DNA of 64,000 nucleotides, taken from the NCBI RefSeq assembly GCF_001668725.1, contig NZ_LZKL01000064.1, positions 62,001 to 126,000 on the forward strand, given 5' to 3'. Source of the DNA: Mycobacterium sp. E787. Its GTDB lineage: Bacteria > Actinomycetota > Actinomycetes > Mycobacteriales > Mycobacteriaceae. This document shows positions 17,998 through 30,079 of this stretch, piece by piece; within the stretch, counting starts at the first letter, position 1; each line of letters opens with the position of its first letter. The notes below the pieces were generated by a model, which did no database searches, had not been told where the DNA came from, and saw only the letters and a program-made list of their open reading frames with translations. The translations under genes and the position numbers were made by a program.

Positions 17998-19419
17998 TTG
18001 CGAATCGGGAAGATCACGATCGGCTCACTAGGGGATTGGGCGCCGATCCCAGGAGCAGTCATCTCCTGGCACCCGACAACCACGTCCGCCGACAAGGTCC
18101 GGCAGGCGCCGGCCAGTCCCGTACCGGTCAGCTACATGCAGGGCCAACATCTGCGTAACTATCACGAACGGACGGCCGCGGGCCTCGACTTCTCCCGGCA
18201 GATCATCGCGACCTGTGAAGTACCCGGTCAGTGCGATCTCTCTGCGATGCACCACGCCGTCAACGCCTACCTGCGCCGGCATGACACATTCCGCAGCTGG
18301 TTCGACCACGCCGGTAATGGCGAGTTCGTCAGGCACACCCTCACCGATCCCGCCGACATCGAATTCGTCCCGATCGAACACGGCGCCATGACGGTCGACG
18401 AGATACGCGCTCACGTCGTGGCCATACCGAATCCGCTGGAGTGGGGCTGCTTCACCTTCGGGATCGTCCAGAACGAGGATCATTTCACTTTTTTCGCCGC
18501 CATGGATCACGTCCACGGGGACGCCACGTTGATCGGCACGACGATGCTCGAGGCGAATGGGATGTATGCGGCGTTGAGTGGGGGCGGTGAACCACTTGCG
18601 CTTCCCGACGCGGGCAGTTTTGACGATTTCTGCGCCCGCGAGCGCCACTACACGTCGACGCTGACCGTGGATTCACCCGGGGTTCGCGCATGGATCGACT
18701 TCGCGGAGAACAACAATGGCGGCTTCCCCGAATTCCCGCTTCCGCTCGGTAACCCGTCGGAGCCGGCCGGCAGCGAATTGATCTCCGAACTGTTGATGGA
18801 CGCCGCCCAGACGGAGCGGTTCGAAGCGGCCTGCACCGCGGTCGGCGCACGGTTCATCGGCGGGCTGTTCGCCTGCTTTGCCCTGGTAGAGCACGAGTTC
18901 ACGGGTGCCCTCACCTATTACGGCCTCACCCCCAGGGACACCCGCAGGACTACCGACAACTTCATGACGCAGGGCTGGTTCACCGGCCTGGTCCCGATCA
19001 CCGTGCCGATTGCCGCGGCCTCTTTCGGCGACGCCGCATGGGCTGCGCAGTCGTCGTTCGATTCCGGCCTGCACCTGGCGAAGGTGCCGTATTACCGCGT
19101 GTTGGAATTGGCGCCGTGGTTGGACTGGCCGCGGCCGAATTTCCCGGTGTCGAACTTCTTGCACGGCGGCGCCGCCCCGCTCAACGCCGTTCTCGCGGCG
19201 GCGGACCTGGGCTATGCGAACAATATCGGGATCTACTCCGACGGCCGGTATTCCTATCAACTGACCATCTATGTGTTCCGGTACGGCGAGGGTACCGCGA
19301 TGGCGGTCATGTACCCCGACAATCCGGTCGCCCAGAAATCGGTTGTCCGCTATATGGAAGCGATGAAGTCCGTGTGCGCGCGGGTCGCGGCGAGCGGGCA
19401 TTGGGGGCGCGTTGCGTAG
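17998..19419 (+). CDS. papA3: PapA-family acyltransferase, PapA3-like
   Basis: 473 aa. Condensation-type acyltransferase of the polyketide-associated protein family. The catalytic HxxxD motif is present as HVHGD (His171, Asp175), at the position expected from PapA1 and PapA3. The start is a TTG with GGGGAGA 6-12 bases upstream; no better ATG is available. PapA proteins move acyl chains from a PKS or CoA donor to trehalose. In TPP clusters PapA3 makes the diacyltrehalose precursor. Its place between the divergent PKS and mmpL supports that role. The acceptor and chain are inferred from the cluster, not from the sequence alone. Confidence 0.87.
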   Translation: MRIGKITIGSLGDWAPIPGAVISWHPTTTSADKVRQAPASPVPVSYMQGQHLRNYHERTAAGLDFSRQIIATCEVPGQCDLSAMHHAVNAYLRRHDTFRSWFDHAGNGEFVRHTLTDPADIEFVPIEHGAMTVDEIRAHVVAIPNPLEWGCFTFGIVQNEDHFTFFAAMDHVHGDATLIGTTMLEANGMYAALSGGGEPLALPDAGSFDDFCARERHYTSTLTVDSPGVRAWIDFAENNNGGFPEFPLPLGNPSEPAGSELISELLMDAAQTERFEAACTAVGARFIGGLFACFALVEHEFTGALTYYGLTPRDTRRTTDNFMTQGWFTGLVPITVPIAAASFGDAAWAAQSSFDSGLHLAKVPYYRVLELAPWLDWPRPNFPVSNFLHGGAAPLNAVLAAADLGYANNIGIYSDGRYSYQLTIYVFRYGEGTAMAVMYPDNPVAQKSVVRYMEAMKSVCARVAASGHWGRVA

Positions 19420-19488
19420 CGCGGGCCGATTCGATGGCTTCTAGATGGCTGCGGGTGCGAAATTGCGCGATGTGAGGGTGAGGGCGAA

Positions 19489-22488
19489 ATGCGACGGCTA
19501 GCCGATTTCGTGGTGCGGTGGCCCTGGGCGGTGATCGCGGTGTGGGTCGCGATCGCGGTCGCCCTCCCGCTCAGCCTTCCCTCGCTGGGCGAAATGGCCC
19601 AGAAGCATCCGCTGTCCATCCTGCCCAGCGATGCGCCGTCGAACGTCACCGCCCGAAAGATGACCGAGGCGTTTCACGAATCGGGCTCGGACAACCTCCT
19701 GTTGGTCGTCCTGACCGATGACAAGGGGCTTGGCCCCGCCGACGAAGCCGCGTACCGCAAGGTGGTGGACGCGCTGCACCGGGACACGCGCGACGTCTTG
19801 ATGGTGCAGGACTTCGTCAGCACGCCGCCGCTGCGTTCGGTCGTGACCAGCAAGGACAACAAGGCTTGGGTGCTGCCGGTCGGCCTTGCCGGCGAGTTGG
19901 GCACGCCGCGGTCGTTCGACGCCTTCAACCGGGTCGGTGACATCGTCAAACGCGCCCTGAATCCGGCACCGGCGGGGGCGCATCTGACCGCGAACATCAC
20001 CGGCCCCGCGGCGACCGTCGCCGACCTCACGGTCGCGGGCGACCGGGACCGGCTGCCGATCGAGCTGGCGATCGCCGTTCTGGTGCTCATCGTCCTGCTG
20101 GTGGTTTACCGCAGCGCGGTCACGATGCTGCTGCCGTTGATAACGATCGGGTTGTCCCTGGTGATCGCGCAGGCGGTCGTGGCGGGCTACTCGCAGGTGA
20201 CCGGCTCGGGCGTGTCGAACCAGTCCATCGTGTTCCTCAGCGCGATCATGGCCGGCGCGGGAACGGACTACGCCGTCTTCCTCATCAGCCGCTATCACGA
20301 CTATCGACGGTCGGGCGAGGATTTCGATCAGGCGGTCAAGCGGGCGCTGATCTCGATCGGAAAGGTGATCGCAGCGTCTGCGACCACCGTGGGAATCACT
20401 TTCCTGCTCATCAGCTTCGCCCGCATGGGCGTGTTCGAGACGGTCGGGGTGTCGTCGGCGATCGGGATCGGCGTGGCGTTCCTCGCCGCGGTGACGCTGC
20501 TGCCGGCGATTTTGGTGCTCGCCGGGCCGCGCGGCTGGGTCAAGCCGCGGCGCGAACTGACCGCTCGGTTCTGGCGGCGCTCCGGCATCCGCATAGTGCG
20601 CCGGCCGAGGGCCCATCTGGTTGCCAGCGTGCTCGTGTTGATCATCCTGGCCAGCTGTGCCGGCCTGGTGCGTTACAACTACGACGACCGCAAGGCGCTT
20701 CGGCCCTCCGCGCCCAGTTCCGTCGGGTACGCCGCGCTGGATCGCCATTTCAACGTGAATCAGTCCATCCCGGAGTACATCCTCGTCCAGTCACCGCGGG
20801 ACCTTCGCACCCCGCAGGCCCTCGCGGACTTGGAGCAGATGGCGGACCGGGTCAGCCAGCTGCCGAACGTCGCCGTCGTCAGCGGCATCACCCGTCCCAC
20901 CGGGAACGTCCCAGAACAATTCCGGGCCACCTACCAGGCCGGCGCGATCGGCACCATGCTGGCCGGCGGCTCCAACCTGATCAACGACCACACGGGCGAC
21001 CTCAACCGGCTGGTCGACGGGGCCGGCACGCTGGCCAACAGCCTCCGCGAAGTGCGCGGCCAGGTCAGCCAGCTCACCGCCAGCGTGGAGGAACTTCAGA
21101 ACGCCTTCTCGTCGACGAAGAACCAGTACAGCGGCGACACGCTGGTCAAAGAGGTCGATCTGGCGGCCCAACTCGTCGACCACGTCAACGCGCTCAGCAA
21201 TGCCATGGGCTGGAACTTCACGGCCGCCAAGAACATGTTCGCCTGGATGGGCCCGGTGCTGACGGCGCTGCAGGGCAACCCGGTCTGCGACGCCGATCCG
21301 TCGTGCAGCGCCACCCGCGGCACGTTCGAGCAGCTGACCGGTGGGCGCGACCAGGCAGACCTCGACGCGATCAATGACCTGGCCCACCAGCTGCAGGAAT
21401 ACCAGGACAAGCGGGCCCTCAAAGCGTCGACGGAACGGCTGCGCGTCGCCCTGACGAAGCTCACCAACGTCCTGCACTCCATGGGAATCGACCAGCCCGG
21501 CGGCCTGCAGGCGAACCTGAACAGCCTGCAAAACGGCGCCGACCGATTCGCCGGTGGGAGCCGGCAGGTGGCCGACGCGGTCGCCCAGCTCGTCGACCAG
21601 GTCAAACAGCTGGGTGCGGGCCTCAGCGAATCGGCGGAGTTCCTGTTGTCGCTGAAACAGGACGCGGCACAACCGGCGATGGCCGGCTTCAACATCCCGC
21701 CGCAGCTGCTGCATTTGAAGGAGTTCCAGCAGGCCGCCAAGGCGTTCATTTCGCCGGACGGCCACTCGGTGCGCTACCTGGTGCAGACCAAGCTCAACCC
21801 GTTCAGCACCGACGCCATGGACCAGGTCAACGCGATCAGTGCGACGGCCCGGGGAGCCCAGCCGAACACCACGCTGTCGGACGCCACGGTGTCGATGGCC
21901 GGATACACCGTCGGCCTGAAGGACACGCGCGATTACTACGAGCACGACATCCGGTTCATCATCGCGGTGACACTCCTCGTCGTGTTCCTGACCTTGGTCG
22001 CGCTGCTGCGGGCGATCGTCGCGCCGCTGTATCTCGTTGCGTCCGTGGTGATTTCCTATTTGTCGGCGGTGGGTATCGGCGTCGTGGTGTTCCAGTTCCT
22101 GCTCGGACAGCACCTGCATTGGAGCGTGCCGCCGCTGGCGTTCGTGGTGTTGGTCGCGGTGGGGGCCGACTACAACATGCTGCTCGTCTCGCGGATGCGT
22201 GACGAGTCTCCGCGCAGCGTGCGTTACGGCATCGTTCGCACGCTGGGTTCGACGGGCGGGGTGATCACCGCGGCGGGGCTGATCTTCGCCGCCTCGATGG
22301 GCGGGCTGTTGTTCTCCAGCATCGGTACCGTGGTCCAGGGCGGCTTCGTGATCGGCGTGGGAATCTTGCTGGACACCTTCCTGGTCCGCACCATCACGGT
22401 GCCCGCGGTCGCCGCGCTGTTGGGGCGAGCGAACTGGTGGCCGTCGCGGGCGGCTATGCGCCGCAACCCGGTGAGGACGCGCGCTTGA
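19489..22488 (+). CDS. mmpL10: MmpL-family RND lipid transporter, MmpL10-like
   Basis: 999 aa with the standard MmpL design: one N-terminal transmembrane helix, a periplasmic porter domain, five helices, a second large periplasmic domain with long coiled-coil-like segments (about residues 500-720), then the last five helices. The two Asp-Tyr proton-relay motifs are visible as [14 protein letters not shown] in the first helix bundle and [12 protein letters not shown] in the last. The ATG at 19489 follows an AGGGCG site. It sits between papA and the secreted esterase, so it most likely exports the acylated trehalose intermediate, as reported for MmpL10 in TPP-producing mycobacteria. There is no mmpS partner directly beside it. 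Confidence 0.9.
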   Translation: MRRLADFVVRWPWAVIAVWVAIAVALPLSLPSLGEMAQKHPLSILPSDAPSNVTARKMTEAFHESGSDNLLLVVLTDDKGLGPADEAAYRKVVDALHRDTRDVLMVQDFVSTPPLRSVVTSKDNKAWVLPVGLAGELGTPRSFDAFNRVGDIVKRALNPAPAGAHLTANITGPAATVADLTVAGDRDRLPIELAIAVLVLIVLLVVYRSAVTMLLPLITIGLSLVIAQAVVAGYSQVTGSGVSNQSIVFLSAIMAGAGTDYAVFLISRYHDYRRSGEDFDQAVKRALISIGKVIAASATTVGITFLLISFARMGVFETVGVSSAIGIGVAFLAAVTLLPAILVLAGPRGWVKPRRELTARFWRRSGIRIVRRPRAHLVASVLVLIILASCAGLVRYNYDDRKALRPSAPSSVGYAALDRHFNVNQSIPEYILVQSPRDLRTPQALADLEQMADRVSQLPNVAVVSGITRPTGNVPEQFRATYQAGAIGTMLAGGSNLINDHTGDLNRLVDGAGTLANSLREVRGQVSQLTASVEELQNAFSSTKNQYSGDTLVKEVDLAAQLVDHVNALSNAMGWNFTAAKNMFAWMGPVLTALQGNPVCDADPSCSATRGTFEQLTGGRDQADLDAINDLAHQLQEYQDKRALKASTERLRVALTKLTNVLHSMGIDQPGGLQANLNSLQNGADRFAGGSRQVADAVAQLVDQVKQLGAGLSESAEFLLSLKQDAAQPAMAGFNIPPQLLHLKEFQQAAKAFISPDGHSVRYLVQTKLNPFSTDAMDQVNAISATARGAQPNTTLSDATVSMAGYTVGLKDTRDYYEHDIRFIIAVTLLVVFLTLVALLRAIVAPLYLVASVVISYLSAVGIGVVVFQFLLGQHLHWSVPPLAFVVLVAVGADYNMLLVSRMRDESPRSVRYGIVRTLGSTGGVITAAGLIFAASMGGLLFSSIGTVVQGGFVIGVGILLDTFLVRTITVPAVAALLGRANWWPSRAAMRRNPVRTRA

Positions 22489-22526
22489 CGTATGTGAGAC
22501 TAGAGGCCGAGGGGTCAGGGGTAGGG

Positions 22527-23657
22527 ATGAAGAAACTACTCGCAGGAGTGACGGCGCTGGTAACTGTCGGCGCCACAGGATTTTTCGGCGCGGGGAGGGT
22601 CTCCGCCGACGACACCCCCGTCGGCGGTCCGCCGACCCCCGGCGCGCCGGGGGACCAGACCGCGTTCGCCCTCGGGGGCGCTCACGTTCTGGGCATCCCC
22701 TACGACGAGTACATCCGCCAGGAGGGCGCCCAGTGGTTCCCCGGCCAGAAGCGCGAGATCGTCCGCTACCCGGCGGGCCAGGTTCAGGGCCATGTGCTGG
22801 AGCGGCTCTTCCCGGGCATCGGCAAGATCGGCGACGAGACCTTTCCGGGCCTGGGTCTGGACGGCCCCAGCGTCGGGGAGTCGGTCGACGTGGGCGTGGA
22901 CAACCTCCTCTCGGAGCTCAAAACCGGTCGCCCGGGTACGGCGATCGGCTTGTCCGAGGGCGGCTTCGTGGTGGATGGAGCGCAGGCTCGGCTGGCCGGT
23001 GACCCCACCGCTCCGCCGCCGAACACGCTGAACTTCGCCACGTTCGGCGATCCGATCGGGCATCACGCCTTCGGTCAGAGCTTCTTGACCGCGATGTTCC
23101 CGGTCGGCAGCACGGTTCCCGCCCTCGACTACACCATGCCGCCGCCCTACGAGAGCCAGTACGACACCAACCGGTTCGTGGCCGCGTACGACTCGATCGC
23201 GGACTTCCCGGACCGGCCCGACAACTTGTTCGCCTTCGCCAACACGCTGATGGGCCTTGCCACCGGTCACACCGCGGTGGCCTTCACGAACCCGAGCATG
23301 GTGCCGCCGCAGAACATCAGAACCACCATCAACTCCCGGGGTGCGAAAGACACGACGATCATGGTCCCGGAGAAGCACCTCCCGCTGGTCATGCCGCTGA
23401 AATACATCGGGATCCCGGAAGACACGCTGAACAAACTCGACGCGATCCTGATCCCGCGGGTGAACGCCGGCTATTCGCGCAACGACGATCCGGCGACGGC
23501 CCCCATTCAGGTGGACCCGGTGCACGGCTTCGACCCCGCGGAGGTCACCGCGCCGGCCAACCAGGCGACATTCGGCGGCGGCGCCGACCCGTTCTCGCAG
23601 ATCCTCGCCGGTGCCACGTCCGTGTTGTCCCACGGCGCGGGACAGGCTGACCACTGA
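22527..23657 (+). CDS. Secreted PE-PPE-domain serine esterase/acyltransferase of the TPP cluster
   Basis: 376 aa from ATG 22527 (upstream GTAGGG). The N-terminus [20 protein letters not shown] is a signal peptide with likely cleavage near VSA-DD at about residue 28. The remainder is the PE-PPE alpha/beta-hydrolase domain; the nucleophile elbow GLSEG places the catalytic Ser at residue 143. There is no PE or PPE N-terminal domain, so the domain name is historical. Homologues in TPP and acyltrehalose clusters (Chp-type) transfer acyl chains between glycolipid molecules outside the membrane. It lies 38 bases after mmpL and 39 bases before fadD in one rightward operon. The longer open frame to 22437 overlaps mmpL and lacks a signal peptide at its start. 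Confidence 0.86.
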   Translation: MKKLLAGVTALVTVGATGFFGAGRVSADDTPVGGPPTPGAPGDQTAFALGGAHVLGIPYDEYIRQEGAQWFPGQKREIVRYPAGQVQGHVLERLFPGIGKIGDETFPGLGLDGPSVGESVDVGVDNLLSELKTGRPGTAIGLSEGGFVVDGAQARLAGDPTAPPPNTLNFATFGDPIGHHAFGQSFLTAMFPVGSTVPALDYTMPPPYESQYDTNRFVAAYDSIADFPDRPDNLFAFANTLMGLATGHTAVAFTNPSMVPPQNIRTTINSRGAKDTTIMVPEKHLPLVMPLKYIGIPEDTLNKLDAILIPRVNAGYSRNDDPATAPIQVDPVHGFDPAEVTAPANQATFGGGADPFSQILAGATSVLSHGAGQADH

Positions 23658-23696
23658 ATCCGACGCACGCATCGGACAGATCAGTACGGAAGTAAC

Positions 23697-25445
<1,749 letters not shown>

Positions 25446-25507
25446 GCCCGAAGTCCGGAGCGCGGTTGCACATAATGAGTCAACCGCACCGGCAAAGGAG
25501 CCCCCCG

Positions 25508-26569
25508 ATGAGCACAGCCACCACCGCAGACCGTCCGTTTCGCGTGATCCAATGGACGACCGGCAACATCGGGCGGCGATCGCTGCACGCCATCATCGGC
25601 CGGCCGGACATGGAACTGGTCGGGGTGTACGCGCACGGCGCCGAAAAGGTGGGCGTCGACGCCGCCGACCTGTCCGGGTGGCCGGAGCCGACCGGGGTCA
25701 AGGCCACCGATGACATCGACGCGCTGCTGGCACTGCGGCCCGACGCCTGTTGCTATAACCCGTTGTGGCCCAACGTCGATGAGCTCGTGCGGTTGCTGGA
25801 GTCGGGCGTCAACGTGTGCACCAGCGCCGCCTGGATCACCGGCGGCAAGCAGACTCCGGAGGACCGCAGGCGCATCGTCGACGCCTGCGAACGGGGCGGT
25901 TCGACCATATTCGGCAGTGGGGCGCACCCCGGGATGACGAACATGGTCGGCATGGTGCTGTCCGCGTCGTGCGAGCGCGTCGACGAGATCCGCATCACCG
26001 AGTCCGTGGACTGCTCCACCTACGAGTCGGCGGAAACCCAGACGGCGATGGGGTTCTCGCAGGATCCTGACACACAGGGGCTGGCCGAGAGCGTCCGGCG
26101 AGAGAGCGAGGTCTTCGCGGAATCGGCGGCGATGATGGCCGACGCGATCGGCGCCAAGCTGGACCGGATGACGTTCGACGTCACCTTCACCGCGGCCACC
26201 GCCGACTCCGATCTGGGCTTCATGAAGATCCCGGCCGGAACGGTCGGCGGCGTCTACGGCTACCACCGCGGCTGGGAGGGTGACCGCAACGTCGTCAGCG
26301 TCGGATTCAACTGGACGATGGGCAATCACGTGGTGCCGCCCAAGCCCCTCGAACACGGCCACGTCATCCAGGTGTTCGGGCTGCCCAACATGCGCACCGT
26401 GCTGCACTGCCTGCCGCCGAAGGATTGGCCGGAGCCCGGATTCATGGGGCTGGGCATGATCTACACCGCAATGCCGGTTACCAACGCGGTGCCGGCCGTC
26501 GTCGCCGCCAGGCCCGGGATCGTCACGCTCGCCGACCTCCCACCGGTCACCGGCCGGGTGGCCCGCTGA
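25508..26569 (+). CDS. DapB-like NAD(P)-dependent oxidoreductase
   Basis: 353 aa from ATG 25508 with a strong AAAGGAG site. The N-terminus has a Rossmann dinucleotide motif (WTTGNIGRRSL, residues 17-27) and a dihydrodipicolinate-reductase-like fold; the C-terminal half resembles the amine or diaminopentanoate dehydrogenase-like group common in mycobacteria. Several paralogues of this family exist per mycobacterial genome and most lack a known substrate. It lies 62 bases after fadD and may or may not be part of the lipid operon. I cannot name the substrate. Confidence 0.75.
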   Translation: MSTATTADRPFRVIQWTTGNIGRRSLHAIIGRPDMELVGVYAHGAEKVGVDAADLSGWPEPTGVKATDDIDALLALRPDACCYNPLWPNVDELVRLLESGVNVCTSAAWITGGKQTPEDRRRIVDACERGGSTIFGSGAHPGMTNMVGMVLSASCERVDEIRITESVDCSTYESAETQTAMGFSQDPDTQGLAESVRRESEVFAESAAMMADAIGAKLDRMTFDVTFTAATADSDLGFMKIPAGTVGGVYGYHRGWEGDRNVVSVGFNWTMGNHVVPPKPLEHGHVIQVFGLPNMRTVLHCLPPKDWPEPGFMGLGMIYTAMPVTNAVPAVVAARPGIVTLADLPPVTGRVAR

Positions 26570-26631
26570 CCGGTGTCGGTCGTCACAAAGGCGGCACCCA
26601 CAGGAACGGTTCCGTGCACTACGGTTTACGA

Positions 26632-26645
26632 TGCTTAGCTGAGCA
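26632..26645. promoter_or_regulatory. Palindromic candidate operator upstream of mmpS-mmpL
   Basis: TGCTTAGCTGAGCA is a 14-bp inverted repeat with six of seven pairs matched, in the 142-base gap before mmpS. It lies next to TTTACGAT-like AT-rich bases in an otherwise GC-rich gap. This placement fits a regulator site at the mmpS-mmpL promoter. No regulator gene is adjacent, so the binding protein is unknown. A chance palindrome of this size is possible. Confidence 0.35.
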
Positions 26646-26711
26646 ATGTATCGGCGAACCGGCGTTGTCGGTGACGCCGGCGGTCCGCAGGGCGAGCGGA
26701 AGGCGGTCAAG

Positions 26712-27149
26712 GTGAAGGCCCTAACCCGGGCGCTCAGACGAGCGTGGATTCCGCTGGTGTTGGTGGTCGTGCTCGCCGTCTCGACCCTGGTCGTCTCGCG
26801 CCTACACAGAATCTTCGGGTCCCAGGACCTCAACGCGAATGCCGGCAAGGGAATCGAGATCGTGCAGTTCAACCCGAAGGTCGTCGTCTACGACGTCTCC
26901 GGCCCGCCGGGATCCACCGCGAACATCAACTACTGGGACGAGAACGCCAACACCCACCAAATCAACAACGCCCCGCTGCCCTGGTCGACCACCATCTCCA
27001 CCACTCTTCCCTCGGTGAGCGCCAACATCATGGCGCAAAGCGACGGCAGCCGGATCGGTTGCAAGATCACCGTGGACGGCATCGTCCGCGACAGCCAGAA
27101 TTCCGACGGCCACAACGCCCAGACCTTCTGCCTGGTGAAGTCCGCATGA
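26712..27149 (+). CDS. mmpS: MmpS-family accessory protein
   Basis: 145 aa from GTG 26712 (GGAAGGCGG upstream), the usual MmpS length. It has a short basic N-terminus, one transmembrane helix (about residues 12-32) and a periplasmic beta-sandwich with the MmpS pattern VVYDVSGPPGSTANINYWD, and two C-terminal cysteines (GCKI and TFCLV) placed to form the conserved disulfide. An upstream ATG at 26646 would add 22 unmatched residues. It overlaps the following mmpL by ATGA, so the two form a transporter unit. MmpS4/5-like partners support siderophore or glycolipid export; the cargo here is unknown. Confidence 0.88.
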   Translation: MKALTRALRRAWIPLVLVVVLAVSTLVVSRLHRIFGSQDLNANAGKGIEIVQFNPKVVVYDVSGPPGSTANINYWDENANTHQINNAPLPWSTTISTTLPSVSANIMAQSDGSRIGCKITVDGIVRDSQNSDGHNAQTFCLVKSA

Positions 27150-30079
27150 CCGACATCGAAAAGGATTCCGGCGCCAGAAGCGCCGCAGACGACGAAGTCA
27201 CGGGTCCCATCACGACCAAGAGGCCCAGCATGGCGGATCGCGGCCACCGCCCCTATCTCCCCCACGCGATCCGCATCTTCGCGATACCGATCATCGTGGC
27301 CTGGGTGGCCATCACCGTGTTGGTGAACGTCATCGTTCCCACGCTGGAAAAGGTCGGCGAGGCGCATTCGGCGCCGATGGCGCCGCTGGACGCGCCGTCG
27401 ATGAAGGCGATGATGCGGATGGGCCACAACTTCCGCGAATTCGATTCCAACAGCACGGTGATGATCGTCCTGGAGGGCCAGCAACCCCTTGGGCCCGACG
27501 CACACCAGTACTACGACAAGCTGATTCGACAGCTCCGCCAGGACCCCAAGCACATCGAGCACATCCAGGACTTCTGGGGTGACCGGTTGACGGCGGCGGG
27601 CGCACAGAGCGCCGACGCCAAGGCCGCCTATGTGCAGATAAACCTTGCCGGTAATCAAGGCACCACCCTGGCCAACGAGTCCGTGGACGCCGTCCGCAAG
27701 GTGATCGACGAGAACAGGGCGCCACCCGGCGTGCAGGCCTACGTCACCGGTCCCGCCGCGCTGTCCGACGACATGCACATCATCGGCAACGCCAGCCTGG
27801 CCAAGATCACGCTGTTCACGCTGGGCGCCATCGCGATCATGTTGCTGCTGGTGTACCGGTCCATCGTCACCACGCTCGTGCAGCTGTTCATGACCTTTGT
27901 CGCCCTGGCGTGTTCGCGGGGAGTGGTCGCTGTTCTGGCCTACCACAACGCATTCGGGCTCACCACCTTCGCCGCCAACATCCTCACCATGCTGGCGATC
28001 GCCGCCGGAACGGACTACGGCATCTTCCTCGTCGGCCGCTACCAAGAAGCATTGGCCGCCGGTGAGGATCGAGAAAGCGCGTACTACACCACATTCAAGG
28101 GCGTGGCTCCCGTCGTCTTGGGCTCGGGCCTGACGATCGCCGGGGCGACCTATTGCCTGAGTTTCTCGCGGTTGCCCTGGTTCAACACCATGGGCGCCCC
28201 CGTGGCGATCGGCATGCTGGTCGTGGTCGCGGCCGGGCTGACGCTGGGGCCCGCCGTTGTCTTCGTCGGCAGCCGCTTCCACCTCTTCGAAAGGCAGGCC
28301 AAGCGTGGCCGGCTGTGGCGGCGGGTGGGCACCGCGGTTGTGCGTTGGCCCGCACCGGTTTTGGCCGTCAGTGCCGCGGTCGTCCTGGTCGGCATGATCG
28401 CCCTGCCGAGCTACCACACGAGCTACAACGACCGCCATTACCTGCCGTTGTCGGCCCCGTCCAATCAAGGGCAAGAGGCGGCGAACCGGCATTTCTCCGA
28501 GGCGCGAATGAATCCCGACCTCTTGATGGTCGAGTCCGACCACGACATGCGAAACCCGGCCGACATGCTGGTGCTGGACCGGGTGGCCAAGAACGAGATG
28601 CGCACGCAGGGCATCGCCATGGTCCAGGACATCACGCGGCCACTGGGGATCCCGATCCAGCACAGCTCGATTCCTTTCCAGAACAGCATCCAGAGCCAGA
28701 CGACGATGCAGAACATGAGCTTCCTCAAGGAGCGGATCGCCGACATCCTGAGGATGGCCGACGATCTGCAGACCCAGATCGACACCACGCAACGCCAGTA
28801 CGAGGTGTCGCTGGACCTGGCCAACGCCGCCGACGACAGCGCAAAGACCACCGAGGTGACCTCGCAGATCACCGACAAGTTGCGCGACCACATCGCGGAT
28901 TTCGACGACACCTTCCGGCCGATACGTAGCTACTTCTACTGGGAGCGGCACTGCTACGACATCCCGTTGTGCATCGGCATACGGTCACTCTTCGACACGT
29001 TCGACGGCTTCGACCAGCTCGCCGAGCAGTTCCACTACCTCACCGCCGACATCGCGCACACCGCCAAGGCCACACACGACCTGAATGCGCTGTTCCCCGT
29101 ACTGATCTCGACGCTGAAGAACACCAGGGCCATCACGCTGACGCTCTACCAGACGTTCAAGGCGATGATCGATCAGATGGAGGCGATGAGCAACACCGCC
29201 ATCGTGATGGGGCAGAGCTTCGATCAGTCCAAGAACGACGACTTCTTCTATTTGCCGCCGGAGGCCTTCGACAACCCCGACTTTCAGACGGGCCTGCGCA
29301 TGTTCCTGTCGCCGGACGGTAAGTCGGCCCGGTTCTTCATCACCCATCAGGGCGATCCGATGACGCCGGAGGGCATCGCACGGGTCGACGCCGAACGCAC
29401 CGCAGCGCAGGAGGCGTTGAAACAGTCCTCGCTGTCGGACGCCCGGGTGTATCTCGGCGGAACCGCCGCGACGTTCCGGGACATGGCCGACGGCGAGAAA
29501 TACGACCTGATGATCGCCGTGGTGTCGGCCCTGACGCTGATCTTCATGATCATGCTGCTGCTCACCCGCAGCGTGGTGGCCGCGCTGGTGATCGTCGGCA
29601 CCGCGGCCAGTTCGATCGCCGCATCATTCGGGCTCTCGGTGCTGATTTGGCAGGATCTGTTCGGCATCAGGATTCACTGGATCGTGATGGCGCTGTCGGT
29701 CATCATCCTGCTGGCCGTCGGATCTGACTACAACCTGCTGCTGGTGTCGCGGTTCAAAGAGGAAATTCATCACGGGCTCAAGACGGGGATCATCCGATCG
29801 ATGGCCGGCACCGGCGGGGTGGTGACGGCCGCGGGCCTGGTGTTCGCCTTCACGATGGCGTCCATGCTCGGCAGCAACCTACGGGTGCTGGGGCAGTTCG
29901 GGTCCACGGTGTGCATCGGTCTGCTGCTCGACACCCTGATCGTGCGCACCCTGCTGATGCCGTCGATCGCCACCCTGCTCGGACGCTGGTTCTGGTGGCC
30001 GCTCGTTGTTCACCCGCGCGGTGACTACGGGCGTCCCCGAGCCGTGACGGCGCCGGTGGCGTCAGCCGCCAGGAGCTAG
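27146..30079 (+). CDS. mmpL: MmpL-family RND transporter, MmpL4/5-like
   Basis: 977 aa, starting at the ATGA overlap with mmpS. Eleven or twelve membrane helices in two bundles, with the proton-relay motifs AAGTDYGIFLVGRYQEA and GSDYNLLLVSRF. The second periplasmic domain holds a long helical hairpin (about residues 520-690). The pairing with mmpS and the sequence style place it near the MmpL4/MmpL5 group that exports siderophores and, in some species, glycopeptidolipids. It differs clearly from the mmpL at 19489-22488. Its last 18 bases overlap the 3' end of the convergent degV, marking the right edge of the segment not shared with M. tuberculosis. Confidence 0.9.
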   Translation: MTDIEKDSGARSAADDEVTGPITTKRPSMADRGHRPYLPHAIRIFAIPIIVAWVAITVLVNVIVPTLEKVGEAHSAPMAPLDAPSMKAMMRMGHNFREFDSNSTVMIVLEGQQPLGPDAHQYYDKLIRQLRQDPKHIEHIQDFWGDRLTAAGAQSADAKAAYVQINLAGNQGTTLANESVDAVRKVIDENRAPPGVQAYVTGPAALSDDMHIIGNASLAKITLFTLGAIAIMLLLVYRSIVTTLVQLFMTFVALACSRGVVAVLAYHNAFGLTTFAANILTMLAIAAGTDYGIFLVGRYQEALAAGEDRESAYYTTFKGVAPVVLGSGLTIAGATYCLSFSRLPWFNTMGAPVAIGMLVVVAAGLTLGPAVVFVGSRFHLFERQAKRGRLWRRVGTAVVRWPAPVLAVSAAVVLVGMIALPSYHTSYNDRHYLPLSAPSNQGQEAANRHFSEARMNPDLLMVESDHDMRNPADMLVLDRVAKNEMRTQGIAMVQDITRPLGIPIQHSSIPFQNSIQSQTTMQNMSFLKERIADILRMADDLQTQIDTTQRQYEVSLDLANAADDSAKTTEVTSQITDKLRDHIADFDDTFRPIRSYFYWERHCYDIPLCIGIRSLFDTFDGFDQLAEQFHYLTADIAHTAKATHDLNALFPVLISTLKNTRAITLTLYQTFKAMIDQMEAMSNTAIVMGQSFDQSKNDDFFYLPPEAFDNPDFQTGLRMFLSPDGKSARFFITHQGDPMTPEGIARVDAERTAAQEALKQSSLSDARVYLGGTAATFRDMADGEKYDLMIAVVSALTLIFMIMLLLTRSVVAALVIVGTAASSIAASFGLSVLIWQDLFGIRIHWIVMALSVIILLAVGSDYNLLLVSRFKEEIHHGLKTGIIRSMAGTGGVVTAAGLVFAFTMASMLGSNLRVLGQFGSTVCIGLLLDTLIVRTLLMPSIATLLGRWFWWPLVVHPRGDYGRPRAVTAPVASAARS

